Below, one piece after another: positions 48,976 to 58,485 of a stretch of DNA of 63,080 bases; the stretch's first letter is position 1, and each line of letters starts with the position of its first letter. Origin of the DNA: Bacteroidota bacterium (GTDB lineage: Bacteria; Bacteroidota; Bacteroidia; Palsa-965); NCBI GenBank assembly GCA_021299855.1, contig JAJTEY010000005.1:1-63080 (forward strand). The letters are read 5' to 3'. The notes under the pieces are model-generated. The model saw nothing but the letters and a program-made list of their open reading frames with translations, made no database searches and was not told the DNA's origin. A program made the translations under genes and the position numbers.

Positions 48976-49710
48976 ATGAACATTTTCGAACGGTCCTTCT
49001 GGAACAAGGTTAGATTGCACATTAAGGATACTGCATTTACCCATCCGTACGAACACCTTATACGCGCAATTCGAATTGCGAATCAACAAGGACTTGGAAA
49101 ATCATTTGCAGGTTCAATTATTGATGTGGGTGCATATGATGGTAAAACAGCACTGTTCTTTAACAACTATTTCCCCAATGCAACAATTCACGCTTTTGAA
49201 CCTAATCCACGTGCCATTCAATTATTGGAAAAAAGCGTTAATGATATTTCAAAAATCCAAACACATCACCTGGCACTATCGAGCAAGGAAGGTTCAGTGC
49301 CATTATATGTAACACACAATGAAGTTTCTTCTTCCTTGCACAACACAGATACTTCATCAAAGGACGCTTCAGCGATTTTAGCCGAACAGCTACAAGTTAA
49401 AGAAGTCATTAGTATTAAATCTTCAACTTTAGATAGTTTTAATTTTAGTGACATTTTGTTCCTCAAACTGGATACGCAAGGCAATGAAATTAAAGTTCTT
49501 GAAGGAGCGACAGAAAGTGTACGTAAATCTCGTTTCGTAATTACTGAGATGTCAGTGCACACGCTGTATGAAGGAGGTTGTATGTATTACGAAACAGATG
49601 AAAAACTGCGGAACGCAGGTTTCGAACCGGTTGACTTCATTGTACCTTCTCGCAAGAATGGCGTGCAGATGACGGAGTTTGATGCTATATACAGAAACAC
49701 GAATTTGTAA
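48976..49710 (+). CDS. FkbM family methyltransferase
   Basis: 'SIIDVGAYDGKTALFFNNYFPNATIHAFEPNPRAIQLLEKSV', 'ILFLKLDTQGNEIKVLEGATESVRKSRFVITEMSVHTLYEGGCMY'; start at 48964 or 48976. Confidence 0.92.
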   Translation: MNIFERSFWNKVRLHIKDTAFTHPYEHLIRAIRIANQQGLGKSFAGSIIDVGAYDGKTALFFNNYFPNATIHAFEPNPRAIQLLEKSVNDISKIQTHHLALSSKEGSVPLYVTHNEVSSSLHNTDTSSKDASAILAEQLQVKEVISIKSSTLDSFNFSDILFLKLDTQGNEIKVLEGATESVRKSRFVITEMSVHTLYEGGCMYYETDEKLRNAGFEPVDFIVPSRKNGVQMTEFDAIYRNTNL

Positions 49711-49715
49711 GAGCA

Positions 49716-50591
49716 ATGAATTCTGAACTCAGCATATTCATTCCAACCTATAATGGAAAGCAACGTGTTGAACGATTGCTGAAAAGTTTATTGCTTCAGG
49801 ACATTCCCACTCCGGAAATACATGTATTGATTGACGGCAGTTCGGATGGTACAGAACAACTGAAAACTAAGTTTCCTGAAGTGGCATTTCATAATTTTCC
49901 GAACGGAGGACGCGCTGCTATACGAAATAAAGCACTTTCAATTTGCACCACGAAGCATTTGCTGTTTTTAGATGATGATATGCTCGCGTCAACTGATTTG
50001 GTTCGTAAACACATCGAGTTTCATCAACAGCATCAGAATTCTATTGTTTCCGGGAACGGCTTTCGAAATCCGCAGAATGCGCCATCAATATTCGGATCTT
50101 ATCTCGTAGCTCAAGAACAAGCATGGTATAAACCCCGAGGTTCGTTTCATCGTGTTGAGTCCGACAAATACGCCTTTACATCTTGCAACGTGAGTATGCC
50201 TTTAAAAGTAATGCGAGCTCTGAACGGCTTTAACGAAAATTTAAAAGATGGAGAAGACTTTGAATTTGCCATGCGTGCGCTACAGCAACAAATTCCTATT
50301 TATTATAATCGAGAGTTAATGGCGTGGCACGAGGACTGGCCAACGTTGCAGCAATATGTTCGACGTAATGCCGAATATGTGCAAGGTAAAAAACGTCTAT
50401 TGGAACTTAATCCGGAATACAACAAATGGTTGAAAGTTCGGGACAAGCGCGCTTTGGCGTGGCACAAAAAATTTATTCGATCTGTTCTGGCCCGAATCGC
50501 CATGTCGGATGGAGTATTGTTCTCCTTATTACCGAAATCGTTGAAATTTTTGGCCTTCCGTTGTGCAATTTCGGTATATTCAGTAGTGTAA
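49716..50591 (+). CDS. Glycosyltransferase family 2
   Basis: 'LSIFIPTYNGKQRVERLLKSLLLQDIPTPEIHVLIDGSSDGT', 'HLLFLDDDMLASTDLV', 'LKDGEDFEFAMRAL'. Confidence 0.93.
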   Translation: MNSELSIFIPTYNGKQRVERLLKSLLLQDIPTPEIHVLIDGSSDGTEQLKTKFPEVAFHNFPNGGRAAIRNKALSICTTKHLLFLDDDMLASTDLVRKHIEFHQQHQNSIVSGNGFRNPQNAPSIFGSYLVAQEQAWYKPRGSFHRVESDKYAFTSCNVSMPLKVMRALNGFNENLKDGEDFEFAMRALQQQIPIYYNRELMAWHEDWPTLQQYVRRNAEYVQGKKRLLELNPEYNKWLKVRDKRALAWHKKFIRSVLARIAMSDGVLFSLLPKSLKFLAFRCAISVYSVV

Positions 50592-51731
50592 ATGCCGGTA
50601 AAAAAAAAGCATATCATTTGGGTTTTGGCGAATTGCAATCGCGCACCTTATTTCACGTGGTTTGCGCGTGAAGCTGCGAAGCACAGTGATTTCCAACTTT
50701 CCTTTGTTGCCCTTTATCCTACTCGTCCGGAACTGGTGAATGAGCTAAATACTTGGGGATTTGAATGTCACTGGATTCCTTACTATTCCGGTTCAAGAAA
50801 ACAACAACTGGTAAAAGCATTTATTGCATTGCGCCGTTATTTCAAGAAAACGAAACCGGATATTGTACATACGCATCTGTTTGATGATTCACTAAGCGGA
50901 ATTCTCGCTGCAAGATATGCTCAGGTTCCTATGCGTGTTGTTACGAAAGGAGATGCATCGTATCATCATTATCATGTTCCGCATTGGACTCGATTTGATA
51001 AAATGATCAACGCCGGCGCTACCGATATCATTGCCTTATCGGAGGAGAGTAAAGAGTTTATAATTAATACAGAACGCGCGCCGTTTGAGAAGGTGCATCT
51101 TCTTCATCATGGTTTAAATATTGACGAAGTAACACGGGCAACCACCGCGACTATTGAATCCATGAAAACGCGATGGAATTTAACGGGGAAACACGTGGTA
51201 GGTGTCGTGAGTAGAATGGTGAAATGGAAAGGTTATGATACTTTGATTGAGGTTGCCGGGGAAACAATCAAAAAAGACCCCAACGTTCATTTTCTATTTT
51301 GCGGTAACGGGCCCGATAAGCAACGCATCATGCAACGCATTCGGGAAATGCAACTTGAGCCCTTTATTTCGTTGACAGGACCAATACCTGCGGCAGACAT
51401 GCCTTCGTTCTTCCGGTGCTTGAATGTTTTCTTACACGGCGCAAAAATGGAGCCTTTCGGTTTAGTTATTGCAGAAGCCATGCTCAACGGTATTCCTGTT
51501 GTATCTACTCCAACCGGCGCTGCACGTGACGCCATTATTTCGGGGAAACATGGCTATATTTGCGACTTCGGCAACACGACTGCGATGAGCGAAAGTATTT
51601 TAAAACTGCGCGATACAGAACAGGCTTCAGTACTCGGAAAAAATGCGAGAGCACAAGCAACCATTTTATTTTCGTCATCGGCCAACTATAAGAATTTGCT
51701 GGAGTTGTACACTAAGTCGCACCGGCAATGA
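50592..51731 (+). CDS. Glycosyltransferase family 4
   Basis: 'KPDIVHTHLFDDSLSGILAARYAQVPMRVVTKGDASYHHYH', 'VVGVVSRMVKWKGYDTLIEVAGE', 'KMEPFGLVIAEAMLNGIPVVSTPTGAARDAI'. Confidence 0.94.
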   Translation: MPVKKKHIIWVLANCNRAPYFTWFAREAAKHSDFQLSFVALYPTRPELVNELNTWGFECHWIPYYSGSRKQQLVKAFIALRRYFKKTKPDIVHTHLFDDSLSGILAARYAQVPMRVVTKGDASYHHYHVPHWTRFDKMINAGATDIIALSEESKEFIINTERAPFEKVHLLHHGLNIDEVTRATTATIESMKTRWNLTGKHVVGVVSRMVKWKGYDTLIEVAGETIKKDPNVHFLFCGNGPDKQRIMQRIREMQLEPFISLTGPIPAADMPSFFRCLNVFLHGAKMEPFGLVIAEAMLNGIPVVSTPTGAARDAIISGKHGYICDFGNTTAMSESILKLRDTEQASVLGKNARAQATILFSSSANYKNLLELYTKSHRQ

Positions 51732-52612
51732 AAAATTTCCTGAAACGACTTTATCATTTGTTGCCATTCAAAAAGCAACTGTTCATCCTTATTCGCTCCT
51801 GTTGTAAACCAAGCGCTTCGGTATACCAACACTTACATTTCGTTGGCGTGTTTAATGTCACATTGCGTGAAAAAAAAGTATTTAAACTTTTCCATCACGG
51901 TAACATTGAAGAGAATGAAATTTTCTGGAACGGCTTAGAAAAAGGTTGGGAACAAAAGAGCATAGATTTGTGGCTTCAAATTTGTCCGCATCATAAAACC
52001 ATATTAGACGTTGGTGCAAATAGCGGTTTATACGGAATAGCAGCAAAAGCATTTAACCCTCAAGCTGAAGTCCATTGTTTCGAACCGGTAGTAGGAACCG
52101 TAGAATATCTGATGGAAAATTCCAGAATCAACAATTTTGATATCGGCATTCACACTATTGGACTCTCGGATTATGACGGCATTGCCGACGTTTATCTTCC
52201 CGACGAACGTAATTTTGCCTATTCAGTAACTGTAAATCAAAACACGGTAGCACCACAGAGCAGTTCGAGAAAAATTTCTATCAGTGTTCAGCGTATTGAC
52301 ACTCTAATCGAACAACAAAAAATTTCATTGCCCACCTTAATCAAACTCGACGTAGAACGTCACGAGTATGAAGTGTTGATGGGAATGGGAAAATGGTTAA
52401 GGGAACTTCAGCCTGATCTGTTGATTGAAGTATTGGACGACGAACAGGCTGTTAGGTTACAAAGCGTATTCGAAGGCATGAACTACCTGTATTTCAATAT
52501 TGACGATCAGAAAAACACAGTGCGGCAAACCAATAGCATTGAGAAAAGCGATTACTGGAACTATCTTGTATGTAAGCCTGAAACGGCAAAAATATTGAAG
52601 TTAATTCCATGA
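51728..52612 (+). CDS. FkbM family methyltransferase
   Basis: 'KTILDVGANSGLYGIAAKAFNPQAEVHCFEPVVGTVEYLMENSRINNFD', 'TLIKLDVERHEYEVLMGMGKWLRELQPDLLIEVL'. Confidence 0.93.
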   Translation: MKNFLKRLYHLLPFKKQLFILIRSCCKPSASVYQHLHFVGVFNVTLREKKVFKLFHHGNIEENEIFWNGLEKGWEQKSIDLWLQICPHHKTILDVGANSGLYGIAAKAFNPQAEVHCFEPVVGTVEYLMENSRINNFDIGIHTIGLSDYDGIADVYLPDERNFAYSVTVNQNTVAPQSSSRKISISVQRIDTLIEQQKISLPTLIKLDVERHEYEVLMGMGKWLRELQPDLLIEVLDDEQAVRLQSVFEGMNYLYFNIDDQKNTVRQTNSIEKSDYWNYLVCKPETAKILKLIP

Positions 52613-53469
52613 GCACTGTTTCAGTAATAATACCTGCATACAATGCGGCAAACTTTATCGTGGAAACGATTCGTTCCGTAATAGAACAGACGTTTACCGA
52701 TTGGGAGTTAATTATTTCTGATGATGGTTCTACAGATAATACGGAAGCAGCTGTTAAACCGCTTCTCAATCATCAAATACGTTATGTCAAACATCCTAAT
52801 GGAGGTGTTTCATTGGCGCGTAACAGAGGCGCAGCAATAGCCACAGGAAAGTATCTTGCTTTTTTAGATGCTGATGACGTGCTTACGCCTGAATCATTGA
52901 AAAAGAAAGTTCAGGTTTTACAAGAACATCCAGAAATCGCTGTAGTATTTTGTGATGTTGCAATAATTGATGAGAAGTCAGATAAAACCGGAGTAGAACT
53001 TATCGGATCGGATGAAGATATTTTGAAGCACTTATTGCTTTGGGACAAGACAGTAATTCCCGGTCCGAGCAGTATTCTTGTGACACGTGAGGCCTACGAT
53101 GCAGTTGAAGGATTTGACCCTGCATTTTCTACAGCTGCAGATCAGGATTTTTTCTTCCGGATCGCTGGCCAATTTAAGTGTCATCGTATTCCTGAAGTTT
53201 TAACATTATACCGTAAACACGGTTCCAACATGCACATGAATATTCGTCGCATGGAACAAGATCATATTGGTGTTTATAAGAAAGCCGTTCGACTGAATCT
53301 GTTTGAGACCTCCTCATTTAAACGACACTGCTTTGCCAATCTCTATTTGATTTTGGCAGGATCATGGTGGGTAAACGGAAATAATAAATGCCGCGCTCTT
53401 TTGTTTTTAATTAAAACGGTAATGATGCGTCCGGCTCATGTCACACGAATACTAAAGAAGCTGGCATGA
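52609..53469 (+). CDS. Glycosyltransferase family 2
   Basis: 'VSVIIPAYNAANFIVETIRSVIEQTFTDWELIISDDGSTDNT', 'YLAFLDADDVLTPESLKKKVQ'. Confidence 0.95.
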   Translation: MSTVSVIIPAYNAANFIVETIRSVIEQTFTDWELIISDDGSTDNTEAAVKPLLNHQIRYVKHPNGGVSLARNRGAAIATGKYLAFLDADDVLTPESLKKKVQVLQEHPEIAVVFCDVAIIDEKSDKTGVELIGSDEDILKHLLLWDKTVIPGPSSILVTREAYDAVEGFDPAFSTAADQDFFFRIAGQFKCHRIPEVLTLYRKHGSNMHMNIRRMEQDHIGVYKKAVRLNLFETSSFKRHCFANLYLILAGSWWVNGNNKCRALLFLIKTVMMRPAHVTRILKKLA

Positions 53470-54668
53470 AGGCGTTGATGATCGTTACGTACTGGAGTTT
53501 TGAAGATGCGTTGATTCAGTCATACACGCTGCCGTATGTTCGTTTAATTAAAAAACATTTAGGAACTGATACCAACATTATTCTGATAACGTTTGATCGG
53601 AATCCACACACCGAACAGGAAGTTGAAATTGAACCCGGAATTACGAATTACAAATTTCGTTTATACAACTTCGGATGGAAAGCAATAATGGAAGTGCTCG
53701 CGGCATTACGACAAATGCGAAAATTAATTACAACTCGTAATGTATTTCAATTGCACGGTTGGTGCGCCACAGGGAATGGAATAGCGTGGGTACTCTCGCG
53801 AAAAACAGGCTTGCCGCTCATTGCCGATAGTTTCGAGCCAAACGCAGAACCTATGGTTGAAACCGGCACATGGAAATCCGGATCAATTGCTTTTCGAATT
53901 CAATTTTGGCTAGAGAAAAAAACTGCGCAACATGCTACACAGCTCATTGCCATTTCTCCTTACATGCAGGATTACATGGAGAAGAAGTATGGTGTTACCC
54001 GAAAAATCAAATACATCAAACCTGCCTGTGTGGACCTGGAATTATTTAGTGCCAACAAGAAACATATTGGCACACTTGTAAACGAGCTGCAGCTTCAGGA
54101 TAAAATTATTTGCGTCTATGCCGGTAAGATTGGAGGATTTTACTTGGAGCAAGAGCTATTCGATTTCTTCGCTGTTGCAGAAAAAAAATGGGGCGATAAA
54201 TTTCGTGTTGTCTTATTGACTTCACACGAAAAATCTTTCGTCGATAACTATGCAACTAAAGCTGGTTTTTCCGTAGACAAAATGATCATACGTTTTGTTA
54301 AGCATCATGAAGTACCGGATTATCTTGGCTTAGGCGATTTTGCAATCGGGCCCTACAAACCGGTTCCGAGCAGGCTGACCTGTTCTCCTATAAAAGATGG
54401 AGAATTCTGGGCGTTAGGTTTACCAATTATCATTACCAAAGGAATATCCAATGATACTGAACTGATAGTTAAAAGTAAGTGTGGCGCGGTTATCGAATCA
54501 TTCACAGTATCCGGATACCTAACGGCTTTAGACCAAATCGAAGTATTGTTGCTTGATACTTCGGTCGCGGATCGTTGCGTACAATTAGCGCGGGATTATC
54601 GCGATTTTGGTATTGCAGATAAAATATATTCCGAAATTTACGCACCCAGAAGCAATGAACAACAGTAA
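53466..54668 (+). CDS. Glycosyltransferase (GT4-like, GT-B fold)
   Basis: 'LQDKIICVYAGKIGGFYLEQELFDFFAVAEKKWGDKFRVVLLTSHEK', 'GDFAIGPYKPVPSRLTCSPIKDGEFWALGLPIIITKG'. Confidence 0.8.
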   Translation: MKALMIVTYWSFEDALIQSYTLPYVRLIKKHLGTDTNIILITFDRNPHTEQEVEIEPGITNYKFRLYNFGWKAIMEVLAALRQMRKLITTRNVFQLHGWCATGNGIAWVLSRKTGLPLIADSFEPNAEPMVETGTWKSGSIAFRIQFWLEKKTAQHATQLIAISPYMQDYMEKKYGVTRKIKYIKPACVDLELFSANKKHIGTLVNELQLQDKIICVYAGKIGGFYLEQELFDFFAVAEKKWGDKFRVVLLTSHEKSFVDNYATKAGFSVDKMIIRFVKHHEVPDYLGLGDFAIGPYKPVPSRLTCSPIKDGEFWALGLPIIITKGISNDTELIVKSKCGAVIESFTVSGYLTALDQIEVLLLDTSVADRCVQLARDYRDFGIADKIYSEIYAPRSNEQQ

Positions 54669-55677
54669 AAAAATCATAGTTACCGGAGGTGCGGGTTATA
54701 TCGGCTCGCATACTGTAATCGAGTTACTTTCGCAAGGGTATCATGTTACGTCAATGGATAATTTTTCCAATTCGTCGCCTGATGTATACCGAAGAATTGA
54801 AGCAATTACGAATCAACTTCCGGAAACGGCAACTGTTGACCTTGCTGATAAAAAAGCCTGTCTTGAAGCATTTGCAAAACATCGTAATGCATTTGCAGTA
54901 ATTCATTTTGCTGCATTTAAGTCCGTGCCGGAATCTGTTGCTTCACCTATTGAATATTACAGAAATAACGTCAACAGTTTACTCAACGTGATGGAAGCGG
55001 CTACAGAAGCCGGAATCCGGAATATCATCTTTTCCTCCTCTTGTTCTGTTTACGGCAACATCAATCAACTTCCGGTAAACGAGAACACGCCGTTCAGCAA
55101 AGCTGCGTCACCATACGCGTATACAAAAGTTATTGGAGAACGTATTCTGGAAGATTACTGCCAAATACATCCTGAAGCGAAAGGCATTAGTTTACGTTAC
55201 TTTAATCCTGTTGGAGCACATCCCAGCGGATTGATCGGTGAATTACCGCTAGACCGACCCAATAATTTAGTGCCTGTTATCACACAAACGGCAATTGGCA
55301 AACGAAATCAAATGGAAATTTTTGGTTTTGATTATCCTACGCGCGATGGCACTTGTATACGTGACTATATACATGTGTGCGATATAGCCGCTGCGCACGT
55401 TGCTGCAATAGAAGTGCAACTGGAGCAAGTCAATTACGATGTAATCAATCTTGGAAGCGGACAAGGTGTTTCTGTTTTGGAAGCTATTTCCGCCTTCGAA
55501 AAAGTTTCCGGAAAAAAAGTGAATTACCTCCGTTCTCCGCGACGCCCGGGTGATGTGGAAGCCATTTATTCCGACAGTTCAAAGGCCGGTAAAATTTTGA
55601 ATTGGACCACCCGATATAATTTGGAAGACATGATGAAAACAGCGTGGCAATGGGAACAAAATTTGAACAATAAATAA
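54655..55677 (+). CDS. galE: UDP-glucose 4-epimerase
   Basis: ATG at 54655; 'KIIVTGGAGYIGSHTVIELLSQGYHV', 'SSSCSVYGNINQLPVNENTPFSKAASPYAYTK', 'RDGTCIRDYIHVCDIAAAHVAAIE'. Confidence 0.97.
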   Translation: MNNSKKIIVTGGAGYIGSHTVIELLSQGYHVTSMDNFSNSSPDVYRRIEAITNQLPETATVDLADKKACLEAFAKHRNAFAVIHFAAFKSVPESVASPIEYYRNNVNSLLNVMEAATEAGIRNIIFSSSCSVYGNINQLPVNENTPFSKAASPYAYTKVIGERILEDYCQIHPEAKGISLRYFNPVGAHPSGLIGELPLDRPNNLVPVITQTAIGKRNQMEIFGFDYPTRDGTCIRDYIHVCDIAAAHVAAIEVQLEQVNYDVINLGSGQGVSVLEAISAFEKVSGKKVNYLRSPRRPGDVEAIYSDSSKAGKILNWTTRYNLEDMMKTAWQWEQNLNNK

Positions 55678-56543
55678 TGAAGCGTCACCAATTCTGCACT
55701 TTATGTCATCACGATAAACTTGTGTCCTTAGCTACACCTTACCGTCATGCAGGATTGGTTCAGTGTAAAAAATGCGGGTTTGTGTTTTCCGGGTTAATCC
55801 CTTCGCATGAAGAGTTGGTAGCACATTACGCCAAATACGATCGTTCGAAAGACATTTCAGAAATTACGGTGAAACGTTATACCGAACTCTTAACTGAATT
55901 TTCTAAAATGATTTCAGGGCGAACGATTCTGGATGTTGGTTGTGGTAAAGGCGAATTTATGGAAGTTGCGATGAACAACGGCTGGACATGTCATGGAACT
56001 GAATTTGATGATCACGCAGTTGAGTTGTGCAAGAATAAAGGAATTAAAATTTTCCAGGGCCCGTTAAGTCAATATCAGCCAACACATTTACTTGATGTGA
56101 TCACTTCATTTGAAGTAATTGAACACATTAACAATCCCGATGAAGAATTACGCAAAATACATGCACTGTTAAAGCCCGGCGGATTGCTCTACTTTACTAC
56201 GCCTAATTTCAATTCATTGAGTCGTTATTTACTCAAAGGCAAATGGAATGTCATTGAATATCCGGAGCATCTGAGTTATTTCACTGCAGGTGTACTGAAT
56301 AAAAAATTACAGGATATCGGATTTAAAAAAATTCACTTGGACACCACCGGCATCAGTATTCAGCGTTTAAAAACTTCCATGAAAAACGTTCCTCATGGAT
56401 CTACGGAAACTAATGCTGACCAACTCTTCCGCGAAACAGCAGAACGTAAACCGTTGTACAAACTCATGAAATCTTCGGGAAATTTCTTATTGAATACGCT
56501 GTGCCTCGGAGATACACTAAAGGGACTTTACCGCAAGGTCTGA
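55677..56543 (+). CDS. Class I SAM-dependent methyltransferase with N-terminal zinc ribbon
   Basis: CxxC...CxxC 'CTLCHHDKLVSLATPYRHAGLVQCKKCGFVFSG'; 'TILDVGCGKGEFMEVAMNNGWTCHGTEFDDHAVELC', 'VIEHINNPDEELRKIHALLKPGGLLYFTTPN'. Confidence 0.92.
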   Translation: MKRHQFCTLCHHDKLVSLATPYRHAGLVQCKKCGFVFSGLIPSHEELVAHYAKYDRSKDISEITVKRYTELLTEFSKMISGRTILDVGCGKGEFMEVAMNNGWTCHGTEFDDHAVELCKNKGIKIFQGPLSQYQPTHLLDVITSFEVIEHINNPDEELRKIHALLKPGGLLYFTTPNFNSLSRYLLKGKWNVIEYPEHLSYFTAGVLNKKLQDIGFKKIHLDTTGISIQRLKTSMKNVPHGSTETNADQLFRETAERKPLYKLMKSSGNFLLNTLCLGDTLKGLYRKV

Positions 56544-57913
56544 GCCATCTTAGCGAGTGCAGATTCCTTTCTGTAGAACTCGTAAATCACAATTAGCACG
56601 CACACAAATATGGAGAGGAACGGCAATTTAAATCGCACCAACGCTCCAAAATTTGAAGTAGACATTCCCACCAGAATTGAAAAAATTACGGAGTACGAGA
56701 ACATGAATAAGATCAACGGATTCTCGAATAATAATTTAAAAAATCGTCGCGGCCCTGTGATTATTCGATAGCTAATTGCCAGTCCGAGCAGCAAAAAAAT
56801 TAAATTCTCCAATCCTGAGGCCAACATCACAACGTTACGCGCTTCCCAAATAAAAGGACGAAACATTCCAACCACCATCGCAGCCGGCGCTTTGCCCGCA
56901 ACACTTGCAATTGTCGGCTCAAAGTCTCCTATATCGAACGAACTTCCCTGATAGTAATCCTGCTTCAAATCCTTTTGCGTAACGGATGCTGTCTCTAACA
57001 TTCTGTCAACCGAGAATTTACCCAAACTATTTCCCAATGCAGATAAAACACCGAATCCAACAACAAATGCCATTAGATAGATAAAAGGAATAGCTCCGTA
57101 TTTAATCAACTTCACTTGCACACGCGATATACGGGCATGAAAAAACCAAATTATCGATCCCGGAAAAAGTGCGATAAAAATGTATGGTTTAATAGAAATT
57201 AGAAAATAGGATGCTACAGCCAGTATTAGCAATGCCCTTATCCTATTATTGCCGGCAAGCAATCGTTCAAACGCATATATGTACCAACACACTGCAGAAA
57301 ATGTAATGGTATCTTTCAATATCCCCGATCCCCAGAACAACGCTGATGGCAGAAATAACAAAGCAAACGACAGCCTCGTTTCAATTCCGGGATAATAACG
57401 ACACATAGTCGTAAACAACTTCCACATCCCGAAAAACGATATCCACGAGAGAATCACACTACTTACCAAGTAACTTTTGAATGCGATCAATAATATCGGC
57501 GCCATAACTTTCGCCACGAAAAACGTTTGTGAGTCGTAATACATGTATGGCCATGGATAACCGGTAGATTGATCGAACAGGAAATAATTTTCCAGTGTTG
57601 CTTTTTGAGTAATTACAGTAAGATAATTACCAAAATCATGCACCATTAAATTCGTGAGAGATCGCGCAGTTTCATAATAACTTACCGTATCTCCACCATT
57701 ATAATAATAAATGTAAATAACACAGAAGGCTAAGGAAGATGCGAGCTTAATGAATACTCCCTTTACGTAGAAACGATAAATCGGGTCCTTTCGGATTTGA
57801 AGGGTTTGGTAGAAAAATGCCATTCCCAAAATCAACAATATATAAAACGTCAGAATCGCCCATTCGAATGAATGAATGTATCTGATGTATGAATAATTGG
57901 TGATTTCAAACAT
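56528..57913 (-). CDS. Polytopic membrane protein, uncharacterised (polysaccharide polymerase- or GT-C-like candidate)
   Basis: 461 aa, roughly 10 or more hydrophobic segments; motifs 'YNGGDTVSYYE', 'FWGSGILKDTITF', 'FLISIKPYIFIALFPG'. Confidence 0.6.
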   Translation of the reverse strand: MFEITNYSYIRYIHSFEWAILTFYILLILGMAFFYQTLQIRKDPIYRFYVKGVFIKLASSLAFCVIYIYYYNGGDTVSYYETARSLTNLMVHDFGNYLTVITQKATLENYFLFDQSTGYPWPYMYYDSQTFFVAKVMAPILLIAFKSYLVSSVILSWISFFGMWKLFTTMCRYYPGIETRLSFALLFLPSALFWGSGILKDTITFSAVCWYIYAFERLLAGNNRIRALLILAVASYFLISIKPYIFIALFPGSIIWFFHARISRVQVKLIKYGAIPFIYLMAFVVGFGVLSALGNSLGKFSVDRMLETASVTQKDLKQDYYQGSSFDIGDFEPTIASVAGKAPAAMVVGMFRPFIWEARNVVMLASGLENLIFLLLGLAISYRIITGPRRFFKLLFENPLILFMFSYSVIFSILVGMSTSNFGALVRFKLPFLSIFVCVLIVIYEFYRKESALAKMAQTLR

Positions 57914-57915
57914 GA

Positions 57916-58389
57916 TTAATGGTGGTGGTATTTTTCACCCTTCAAAATAGTAAATGCCCGGTAAACTTGTTCAGCAAGTAATGGTCGAATCATTTGGTGG
58001 GAAAAGGTCATTGCGGAAAGCGATATCTTCTCATCTGCCTTATTGTATACTTCCTCCGAAAAACCAAAAGGACCTCCAACGACAAAGACGCAGCGTTTGA
58101 CGCTATTCATTTGATGTCGTGCAATCCAGCCGGAAAACTCTGCGGAAGTGAACATTTTCCCTTTCTCATCCAGCAATACCAAACGATCCCCGGTTTGGAG
58201 TGTCTGCAATATCATTCGCCCTTCTTCCTCCTTTTGTTGGTCAAAGGTAGTTTTGCTTCCCGCTTTAAATGCGGGTAACTCGCGCAACTCCACACCGGCG
58301 TAATGTTTCAAACGATCCAGATAGGTTGTGAATGCTTCTTTCACCCAGCCGGAATCCGTTTTTCCCACCAATAAAAACATAATTTTCAT
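57916..58389 (-). CDS. rlmH: 23S rRNA (pseudouridine(1915)-N(3))-methyltransferase RlmH
   Basis: Start at 58389 preferred; 'LVLLDEKGKMFTSAEFSGWI', 'RCVFVVGGPFGFSEEVYNKADEKISLSAMTFSHQMIRPLLAEQVYRAFTILKGEKYHH'. Confidence 0.97.
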   Translation of the reverse strand: MKIMFLLVGKTDSGWVKEAFTTYLDRLKHYAGVELRELPAFKAGSKTTFDQQKEEEGRMILQTLQTGDRLVLLDEKGKMFTSAEFSGWIARHQMNSVKRCVFVVGGPFGFSEEVYNKADEKISLSAMTFSHQMIRPLLAEQVYRAFTILKGEKYHHH

Positions 58390-58401
58390 CAGACCAAAGC
58401 G

Positions 58402-58409
58402 TATATTTG
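58402..58409 (+). promoter_or_regulatory. -7-like element TATATTTG upstream of the DUF4783 operon
   Basis: Matches TAnnTTTG; resembles 9422-9429 with similar flank (GTATATTTGT..GAGTATC). Confidence 0.3.
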
Positions 58410-58446
58410 TCGAGTATCTGCGGTTTTTCAAAAGTATCGTAATTTT

Positions 58447-58461
58447 TGGCTCGAAACTTGC
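58447..58461 (+). promoter_or_regulatory. Candidate sigma-54 promoter (TGGCTCG-N4-TTGCA)
   Basis: TTTGGCTCGAAACTTGCAA; close to the -24/-12 consensus TGGCACG-N4-TTGCW; 24 bp before the DUF4783 ATG. Confidence 0.55.
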
Positions 58462-58485
58462 AATTAACCGGATAAACAGAAAGAC

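Noticed and set aside
10337-57913. Defence, phage or transposon island in the accessory regions
   Set aside because: No integrase, transposase, restriction, toxin or phage genes recognised; the accessory content is all surface-glycan biosynthesis.
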